From: an uncultured Azospirillum sp.
GTDB lineage: Bacteria > Pseudomonadota > Alphaproteobacteria > RF32 > CAG-239
DNA: 9,542 bases
Direction: 5' to 3'
NCBI GenBank assembly: GCA_900539605.1
Contig: UQCS01000046.1
Span: forward strand, 1-9,542
The notes under the pieces were generated by a model. The model was not told the origin of the DNA, searched no databases, and was given only the letters and a program-made list of their open reading frames with translations. The stretch's first letter is position 1. Each line of letters begins with the position of its first letter. A program made the translations under genes and the position numbers. Below are positions 4,838-9,542 of the stretch, piece after piece.

Positions 4838-6166
4838 ATGCAGAAAATTTCAACAGAGAAATTGATTGAAATTGTCGGATCGTCGTCAAATGTTGTTGCG
4901 GCCGAATTTGACAGAGTGATAACAGACAGCCGTCAAGCTGCTCCGGGCGTGTTGTTTGTCGCATTGCGCGGTGAAAAATTTGACGGGCATGACTTTGTCG
5001 GCGAAGTGTTGCAAAAGGGAGCCGCGCTGGCGCTGGTGGAACATCTGGTGCCCGGTGCACCGGCGGAACGTCAAGTCGTGGTACATGACAGTTTGGAAGC
5101 GTTTGGCAAAATCGGCGCTTTCAACCGTTCGCGTTTTAAAGGAATCGTGGTTGGTTTGACCGGCAGCGCCGGCAAAACCACCACCAAAGAAGAAATTAAG
5201 TTTGCGTTGAGTCAGTTCGGCAAAGTTTATGCGACGGCCGGCAATCACAATAATTATGTCGGCGTGCCCCTCAGTCTGTGTGAAATGGATATGGACGCCG
5301 ATTATGCCGTGATTGAAATGGGAATGAGTTCAAAAGGAGAAATTGCGCGTTTAACTTCTTATGTGCGGCCGGATTTGGCGCTGATTACCAACGTATACCC
5401 GATGCATATTGAATTTTTTGACAGTTTTGAAGGAATTGCCGAAGCCAAGGCGGAGATTTTTGAAGGCTTGCGGCAACAGGGAATTGCGGTTATCAATGAA
5501 GATACCAATTTTGCTTCGCTTTTGGAACAGCGGGCAGCGGAACGGAGGGTCAAAATTGTTAAGTTTGGCCGGAGTAATCATTATCAGGGTAAACTGGAGT
5601 TGCCACAGGAAGGCGAAGCTCAGTTGTACAACGCCTGGGCAACTTTGGCGGTGATTGCGGCACTGGGGCTAGATACAGATAAGGTGGCCGTTGCTTTAAA
5701 AGACTTTGACGCCTTGCCGGGACGCGGAAAAAGGCATCGGCTGAAACTGCCCGACGGCGGCGCATTTACCCTCATTGATGACAGCTATTCTGGTCAGCCC
5801 GAAGCGATGAAGATCGCGATTGACGGTTTGGCCCAGACCGAGACGGCGGGGCGGCGAATCGCCGTTCTCGGCAAGATGGCCGAATTGGGCGATACATCGG
5901 AGGCGCGGCATATTGAGATCGGTGAAAAACTGGCGACTGCGCCGGTTGATGTGGTGGTCGGAATATGCCCCGAAATGAAGGCGATGCTGGCCCGGTTGCG
6001 CCCCGATCAGGAAGCGCATTATTTCGAGGATAAAGAAGGGCTGGAAGACTTTCTGATAAATAAACTGTTGCAAAATAATGATATTCTGCTTATAAAAGGG
6101 GCCAGATATTCTTCAAAATTATATCAGGTTACCGATGCGTTGTTGAAAGGGCTGGAAAAAGTATGA
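4838..6166 (+). CDS. murF: UDP-N-acetylmuramoyl-tripeptide--D-alanyl-D-alanine ligase (MurF-like Mur ligase)
   Basis: A 442-residue cytoplasmic ATP-dependent Mur ligase. MurF adds D-Ala-D-Ala to UDP-MurNAc-tripeptide, the last cytosolic step of peptidoglycan precursor assembly before MraY. The N-terminal domain (to ~100) is of MurF type with ITDSRQAAPGVLFVALRG. The ATP P-loop GLTGSAGKTTTKE begins at 106. The central domain has NHNNYVGVPL (136-145), EMGMSSKGEI (160-169), ITNVYPMHIEFF (183-194) and Lys204 in AEAKAEIF, the position of the carbamylated Lys of Mur ligases. The C-terminal domain has LPGRGKRH, IDDSYSGQP and VLGKMAELG. The usual MurF signature is DDSYNAN; here the last three residues are Ser-Gly-Gln. 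It is not beside murE or mraY, so it may be a displaced single copy or a second paralogue. It overlaps nrdR by 4 bp (ATGA). GAGGA lies close upstream of the start. Confidence 0.85.
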   Translation: MQKISTEKLIEIVGSSSNVVAAEFDRVITDSRQAAPGVLFVALRGEKFDGHDFVGEVLQKGAALALVEHLVPGAPAERQVVVHDSLEAFGKIGAFNRSRFKGIVVGLTGSAGKTTTKEEIKFALSQFGKVYATAGNHNNYVGVPLSLCEMDMDADYAVIEMGMSSKGEIARLTSYVRPDLALITNVYPMHIEFFDSFEGIAEAKAEIFEGLRQQGIAVINEDTNFASLLEQRAAERRVKIVKFGRSNHYQGKLELPQEGEAQLYNAWATLAVIAALGLDTDKVAVALKDFDALPGRGKRHRLKLPDGGAFTLIDDSYSGQPEAMKIAIDGLAQTETAGRRIAVLGKMAELGDTSEARHIEIGEKLATAPVDVVVGICPEMKAMLARLRPDQEAHYFEDKEGLEDFLINKLLQNNDILLIKGARYSSKLYQVTDALLKGLEKV

Positions 6167-6645
6167 AATGTCCGTTTTGCGGTTTTTTGGATTCTCAGGT
6201 TAAGGACTCGCGTCTGACCGAGGACAACGCCTGCATCCGTCGGCGCCGCGAATGCCCGGAATGCGGTTCGCGCTTTACCACCTTTGAGCGGGTTCAGTTG
6301 CGGGAACTGATCGTAATTAAGAAGAACGGCGACAAAGTTCGCTTTGACCGCGATAAACTTGAACGCTCGCTGCAGCTGGCGGTGCGTAAGCGGCCGGTGG
6401 CGCCGGAACGGGTGGAAAAAATCGTCACTTCGATCCAACGGCGGCTCGAAAGCTCGGGCGATACGGAGATCCCGTCACGGGTGATCGGCGAATATGCAAT
6501 GGAGGCGCTGGCCAAACTGGATAATATTGCTTATGTCCGCTTTGCGTCGGTATACAAAGATTTTTGCGAGGTAAGCGATTTTGAGGAATTTGTTGCCCGA
6601 ATTGATGAAATGGCCAAACTACAAAATAAGGAAGAAGAGGAATAG
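6163..6645 (+). CDS. nrdR: Transcriptional repressor NrdR
   Basis: A 160-residue regulator of ribonucleotide reductase genes. NrdR binds NrdR boxes in nrd promoters when loaded with ATP/dATP. The N-terminal zinc ribbon is complete (Cys3, Cys6, Cys31, Cys34, with the MKCPFCG and CPECGSRFTTFE motifs). The following ATP-cone domain (residues ~46-136) includes VIKKNGDKVRFDRDKLERSL and ends in YVRFASVYKDF. Length is typical (about 150-160); the tail is acidic (NKEEEE). The start ATG overlaps the MurF stop as ATGA and lacks a strong ribosome-binding site, so translation is probably coupled to murF. I saw no clear NrdR box inside the window, which fits its targets lying elsewhere. nusB follows after only 2 bp. 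Confidence 0.97.
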   Translation: MKCPFCGFLDSQVKDSRLTEDNACIRRRRECPECGSRFTTFERVQLRELIVIKKNGDKVRFDRDKLERSLQLAVRKRPVAPERVEKIVTSIQRRLESSGDTEIPSRVIGEYAMEALAKLDNIAYVRFASVYKDFCEVSDFEEFVARIDEMAKLQNKEEEE

Positions 6646-6647
6646 CA

Positions 6648-7145
6648 ATGGCAAAATTTGTTTCGGAAAAAATTAAGATGAAAACGGCGGCGCGTCTGGC
6701 AGCGGTTCAGGCTACCTATATGATTGCCTACAGCCAGCTGCCGGTCGACGAAGTAATTAAGGATTTTACCAGCGGCGAGGTCGGGCGGTTTGTGATTGAA
6801 GAAACTCCCGAAGACGGCAGTGAGGAATTTCGCGAAGTGGAACCGATGGACAAAGTTTATTTTGAAAAACTGGTGCGCGGTGTTCACGGCAAAAAAGAAG
6901 GGCTGGAAAAGTCGCTGAATTTGTTTTTGAGCGCCGGACGGTCGTTGGAACGCCTTGACGGGACTTTACAGGCCCTGCTGCTTTGTGCTATATATGAAAT
7001 TAACAATACGCTTGATTTGGATGTTAAAGTTGTGATTCAGGAATATGTGGACATGGCCTATGCGTTTTTTTCCAAAGGCGAGCCGAAAATGGTCAATGCC
7101 CTGTTGGATCAAATTGCCAAAGAAGTCCGCGCTGCAAATGCATAA
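6648..7145 (+). CDS. nusB: Transcription antitermination factor NusB
   Basis: A 165-residue all-helical RNA-binding factor. NusB with NusE (S10) binds boxA in rRNA leaders to prevent premature termination. The N-terminal helix has the family ARLAAVQATYMIAY motif (residues ~15-28). The C-terminal half has the diagnostic LLLCAIYEI, VKVVIQEYVDMA and KMVNALLDQIAKEVR segments. It is longer than the ~140-residue E. coli protein because of an acidic insertion around residues 45-75, a feature I associate with alphaproteobacterial NusB. GAGG at 6637-6640, inside the end of nrdR, is its ribosome-binding site with 7-nt spacing. The direct nrdR-nusB junction is notable because alphaproteobacteria commonly carry riboflavin genes between the two. 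Confidence 0.93.
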   Translation: MAKFVSEKIKMKTAARLAAVQATYMIAYSQLPVDEVIKDFTSGEVGRFVIEETPEDGSEEFREVEPMDKVYFEKLVRGVHGKKEGLEKSLNLFLSAGRSLERLDGTLQALLLCAIYEINNTLDLDVKVVIQEYVDMAYAFFSKGEPKMVNALLDQIAKEVRAANA

Positions 7146-7157
7146 AGGAAGTTTGAA

Positions 7158-7679
7158 ATGGCCGTACTGAAAATATATGAATATCCCGATCCGATACTAA
7201 AGCAAAAGGCCGCACCGGTCGAGGAAGTGAACGACGAATTGCGCCGCCTTTTTGACGATATGCTGGAGACCATGTATTCGGCAACCGGTGTCGGGTTGGC
7301 TGCGCCGCAAGTCGGCGTGTCAAAAAGAGTGGTGGTGATTGACACCCACGATCAGGAAGAGGGCGAAGCGCCGTCACCGTTGTATTTGGCCAATCCGGAA
7401 ATCGTCTGGCATTCGGAAGAGAAAATTTGCCATGAAGAGGGATGCCTGTCGGTTCCCGACCAACATGCCGAAGTGGTGCGTTTTGAACAGGTGCGGGTGC
7501 GTTACCGCGATTATCGCGGAAACATATGCGAAGTGACTGCCGACGGACTGCTGGCGATTGCGCTGCAACATGAAATCGATCATCTTGACGGCATTTTGTA
7601 TATTGATCGCATCAGCCGCCTCAAACGACAAATGCTGTTAAAAAAATTGCAAAAATTGCGGGCCGGAGAACAGGAATAA
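7158..7679 (+). CDS. def: Peptide deformylase
   Basis: A 173-residue metalloenzyme that removes the N-formyl group from nascent polypeptides at the ribosome. All three family motifs are intact: GVGLAAPQ (residues 44-51), EGCLS (94-98) with metal ligand Cys96, and QHEIDH (137-142), where His138 and His142 bind the metal and Glu139 is catalytic. The N-terminus (MAVLKIYEYPDPIL) and length are typical of bacterial type I enzymes. AAGGA at 7145-7149 is the ribosome-binding site. The stop overlaps the fmt start by one base (TAATG), coupling synthesis of the deformylase to that of the formylase it acts after. This def-fmt pairing is widespread in bacteria. Confidence 0.97.
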   Translation: MAVLKIYEYPDPILKQKAAPVEEVNDELRRLFDDMLETMYSATGVGLAAPQVGVSKRVVVIDTHDQEEGEAPSPLYLANPEIVWHSEEKICHEEGCLSVPDQHAEVVRFEQVRVRYRDYRGNICEVTADGLLAIALQHEIDHLDGILYIDRISRLKRQMLLKKLQKLRAGEQE

Positions 7680-8569
7680 TGAAAATCGTATTTATGGGGA
7701 CGCCGGAGTTTGCGTTGGAAGCTCTGAAAAAGCTGGCGGCAGAGCATGAGATTGTTGCCGTTTATACCAAGGAACCTAAAATTTCCGGACGCGGCAACAA
7801 GCTGGTCAAAACGCCGGTTCATCTGTGGGCGGAAGAAAACGGGATTGAAGTCAGGACGCCCCGTACGCTGCGTCATGAGGATGAACAGCGGAAATTTGCG
7901 GCGTTGAAGGCCGATATTGCGGTTGTGGCCGCTTACGGGTTGATTTTGCCGCCGCCGGTGTTGGAAGCCTTTCCCAACGGATGTGTCAATATTCACGGCT
8001 CGTTGTTACCGCGTTGGCGCGGCGCCGCACCGATTCAGCGGGCGATAGAAGCCGGCGATAAAGTGAGCGGCATTACCACCATGAAGATGGATGCCGGGCT
8101 GGATACCGGCGATATGTTGTTGAAAAGTGAAACGGAAATCTGGCCGGAAACCACCGGCGGTGAGCTTCATGACCGCTTGGCGGCAATCGGGGCCGCTCTG
8201 ATTGTGCAAACGTTGCGCGAGTGGGATCAGATCGTGCCGCAAAAGCAGGATGATGCTTTGTCCTGTTATGCGGCGAAGGTCGAAAAAAGCGAAAGCGTGC
8301 TTGATCTGAATACGGATGCGGAAACGCTGGAGCGCAAAATCCGTGCTTTTAACCCTTATCCGGCAATTTATTTTGAGCATAAAGGCGAGCGGTTTAAAAT
8401 TTTGCGGGCCGTGACAGCTACCGACGAAGCCCAACCGGGGCAGATTATTGCCCGGGAAGGACGGTTATTTATCGGATGCGCCGATCGCGCGTTGGAAATT
8501 ACGGAGATACAGCGTCAGGGCAAAAAAGCGATGAGCGCTGCGGAACTGCTGAGAGGCTATGAGTTTTAG
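7679..8569 (+). CDS. fmt: Methionyl-tRNA formyltransferase
   Basis: A 296-residue cytoplasmic enzyme that transfers a formyl group from 10-formyl-tetrahydrofolate to initiator Met-tRNA. The N-terminal Rossmann-type domain begins MKIVFMGTPEFA. The catalytic triad of the formyltransferase fold is visible as Asn104 and His106 in NIHGSLLPRWRGAAPIQ and Asp142 in MDAGLDTGDM. The linker and C-terminal OB-like tRNA-binding domain (~204-296) include SCYAAKVEKSE and FNPYPAIYF. The flexible loop usually read as QPDRPAGRG is EPKISGRG here. Length is slightly short of the usual 300-315. The start is coupled to the def stop. A downstream truA, common in other proteobacteria, is absent and replaced by a small membrane protein. 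Confidence 0.97.
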   Translation: MKIVFMGTPEFALEALKKLAAEHEIVAVYTKEPKISGRGNKLVKTPVHLWAEENGIEVRTPRTLRHEDEQRKFAALKADIAVVAAYGLILPPPVLEAFPNGCVNIHGSLLPRWRGAAPIQRAIEAGDKVSGITTMKMDAGLDTGDMLLKSETEIWPETTGGELHDRLAAIGAALIVQTLREWDQIVPQKQDDALSCYAAKVEKSESVLDLNTDAETLERKIRAFNPYPAIYFEHKGERFKILRAVTATDEAQPGQIIAREGRLFIGCADRALEITEIQRQGKKAMSAAELLRGYEF

Positions 8570-8571
8570 TC

Positions 8572-8904
8572 ATGACGGAACAACAAAGCGGACAAGAAAG
8601 CGCCGCAGAACACCGTCGCCGGCTGATTGAGAAAGCAATTGTATTTTTGGCCGGATGGTTTACGGTTCCGTTTCTGACCGGCGGCGTTTGGTATGATCTG
8701 TTTGGTGGTCTTGATGCCGGGGAAGTGTGGCAGCGTGTGACGCATCCCGGCGAGTTGGTTAGTGCCCTCGGAGTTTACACGATTGCTTTTACCCTCTTCG
8801 GTTTTCTACCCGAGAAAATCAGCAAGGCCGGGTGGGGCAGACGAGTTTTGTATTTTTTGCTTTTTTATCTGTTGCTTGACAGTTTGGTCGAATGGATTTT
8901 CTAA
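8572..8904 (+). CDS. Small three-helix inner-membrane protein of unknown function
   Basis: A 110-residue protein starting 2 bp after the fmt stop, with no terminator and no clear ribosome-binding site, so it is probably translated by coupling as the last operon gene. The N-terminus is hydrophilic and charged (residues 1-20, with HRRR). Three hydrophobic segments follow at about 21-39, 62-80 and 91-109, the protein ending WIF within or just after the last helix. The loop between helices 1 and 2 holds WYDLFGGLDAGEVWQRV. I do not recognise the family. Its place after def-fmt may only reflect operon growth rather than a role in translation. It is coding-like in codon choice and in frame with a sensible start. 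Confidence 0.72.
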   Translation: MTEQQSGQESAAEHRRRLIEKAIVFLAGWFTVPFLTGGVWYDLFGGLDAGEVWQRVTHPGELVSALGVYTIAFTLFGFLPEKISKAGWGRRVLYFLLFYLLLDSLVEWIF

Positions 8905-8965
8905 GTTGCTGTTCGTTTTTTTGGCGGCGGAAGGCGTGTTTCCCCGAAGTTAAAATGAACCTTTG

Positions 8966-8993
8966 TTGTCAATCTCTCGTTTTGGTTTATGTA
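8966..8993 (+). promoter_or_regulatory. Possible promoter of the small secreted-protein gene
   Basis: TTGTCA (8966-8971, 5 of 6 to the -35 consensus) is followed after 16 bp by TATGTA, a poor -10; alternative -10 choices overlap it. The 113-bp gap after the preceding gene and the separate strong ribosome-binding site favour an independent promoter here. Confidence 0.3.
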
Positions 8994-9017
8994 AATGGAC
9001 TGTAATGGGAGAATGTT

Positions 9018-9350
9018 ATGAAGAAATTTTGGGTAATTATGCTGAGTGCCGTTTTGTTATCGACCTCGGTATCAGCGCGTCCGCACGGCAGCTTTCATCC
9101 GCGACCGCCGCGTCATGAAAAAGTCGTGGTGCGTCACAAAGGCAGAACTCAGGCCTTTGTTGCGGGAGTGGTCGGCGGTATTGTCGGCAGCCTGCTGGGA
9201 GGAAATCGTTATGAGCAATCGATGCCGCAGCCGATTTATGTGTCGGGTCCGTCGGGGCCGCAAGTTTGTTCGACCGTGGTAACCAACGGCGTAGTGGTTC
9301 AAAATTGCAGCAATCAGCCGGCTGGGTACGGAAACGTGGTTTATTTTTAA
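9018..9350 (+). CDS. Small secreted/periplasmic protein with glycine-zipper-like segment
   Basis: A 110-residue precursor with GGGAGA at 9007-9012, six bases before the ATG. Residues 1-20 are a signal peptide (MKK, hydrophobic core, cleavage after SVSA). The mature protein starts with a His/Pro/Arg-rich segment (RPHGSFHPRPPRHE). Next comes a Gly-rich hydrophobic stretch FVAGVVGGIVGSLLGG (47-62) with G-x3-G spacing, as in glycine-zipper membrane segments. A polar tail holds Cys84 and Cys97 (VCSTVVTNGVVVQNC), which could form a disulphide in the periplasm. Proteins of this layout are common in proteobacterial envelopes but mostly uncharacterised. The His-rich start could bind metal ions (speculative). 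It is monocistronic with a strong terminator. Confidence 0.78.
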   Translation: MKKFWVIMLSAVLLSTSVSARPHGSFHPRPPRHEKVVVRHKGRTQAFVAGVVGGIVGSLLGGNRYEQSMPQPIYVSGPSGPQVCSTVVTNGVVVQNCSNQPAGYGNVVYF

Positions 9351-9369
9351 AGTTGCTGTTAAAAGGAAG

Positions 9370-9408
9370 ACAACAAAAAACCGGTGATTGTCACCGGTTT
9401 TTTGTTGT
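9370..9408. terminator. Strong bidirectional rho-independent terminator
   Basis: An 18-bp perfect stem (9370-9387 with 9391-9408) has loop TTG. The GC core CCGGTGA/TCACCGG is flanked by A6 on the left and T6 on the right, so it works in either direction. It ends the secreted-protein transcript 20 bp after its stop codon. Confidence 0.92.
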
Positions 9409-9412
9409 TATC

Positions 9413-9438
9413 TGCGGATGCTCTCCGCATGCATTTTT
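9413..9438 (+). terminator. Second, weaker terminator-like hairpin
   Basis: TGCGGA (9413-9418) and TCCGCA (9424-9429) form a 6-bp stem with loop TGCTC, followed by TGCATTTTTG. It lies immediately after the strong terminator and may act as a back-up, though the T-run is 4 bases away from the stem. Confidence 0.45.
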
Positions 9439-9479
9439 GTTTTATGTAATTCGTTGAATATGAAACGTTTTTTGTCCTT

Positions 9480-9509
9480 TTGACCTATTGCAAAAAAAGG
9501 TACGTTATT
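9480..9509 (+). promoter_or_regulatory. Possible promoter for a gene beyond the right edge
   Basis: TTGACC (9480-9485, 5 of 6) is followed after 18 bp by GTTATT (9504-9509). The sequence after it is non-coding to the edge, so a downstream gene on the plus strand is likely to start just outside. The -10 match is weak. Confidence 0.35.
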
Positions 9510-9542
9510 TTGCATCAGAAATCAAGACCAAAAATCAAGGGA

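Noticed and set aside
1..9542. CRISPR arrays, insertion sequences, tandem repeats or a defence/toxin-antitoxin system.
   Set aside because: No regularly spaced repeats, transposase motifs, terminal inverted repeats or recognisable defence genes were seen on either strand.

Overview
The window reads as chromosomal DNA of a Gram-negative bacterium. It encodes a signal-peptide-bearing outer-membrane beta-barrel, a lipoprotein, and a tRNA with encoded CCA. The housekeeping set (murF-like, nrdR, nusB, def, fmt) and the style of the small membrane proteins fit a moderately AT-rich, host-associated alphaproteobacterium best. That placement is inference from gene content and protein character, not from a phylogeny.

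Layout. Positions 1-550 look like an accessory scar beside a tRNA-Thr(GGT) gene (607-681, minus). The scar holds the broken 5' end of a possible phosphotransferase-like gene on the minus strand, then an abrupt switch to GC-rich sequence carrying a probable prophage remnant: a small lipoprotein-like ORF nested out of frame over the last codons of a truncated ORF, as in phage Rz/Rz1 lysis pairs. From 956 a promoter drives a small membrane protein and a ROK-family sugar kinase, closed by a strong terminator. Next, on the minus strand, comes an outer-membrane beta-barrel protein. It is divergent from an aldo/keto reductase (AKR) whose catalytic tetrad is intact. The AKR gene converges on a minus-strand lipoprotein (3967-4677) whose codon choice differs from all its neighbours and suggests horizontal acquisition. 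A shared bidirectional terminator separates the two.

From 4838 to 8904 runs a tightly packed plus-strand operon: Mur ligase (MurF-like), nrdR, nusB, def, fmt and a small three-helix membrane protein. Genes overlap by 4 bp (murF/nrdR) or 1 bp (def/fmt), or lie 2-12 bp apart, so co-transcription and translational coupling are likely. The operon joins cell-wall precursor synthesis, control of ribonucleotide reductase, transcription antitermination, and the formylation/deformylation pair for initiator Met. A separate small secreted protein (9018-9350) follows with its own ribosome-binding site and a very strong terminator. The last ~100 bp appear to be the promoter region of the next gene.

I found no convincing new multi-gene system. 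The points most worth checking are the single-base frameshift in the 5' kinase-like fragment, the spanin-like nested remnant next to tRNA-Thr, the foreign-looking lipoprotein behind a near-consensus promoter, the direct nrdR-nusB junction (riboflavin genes often lie between them in alphaproteobacteria), and the altered signature motif of the isolated MurF.
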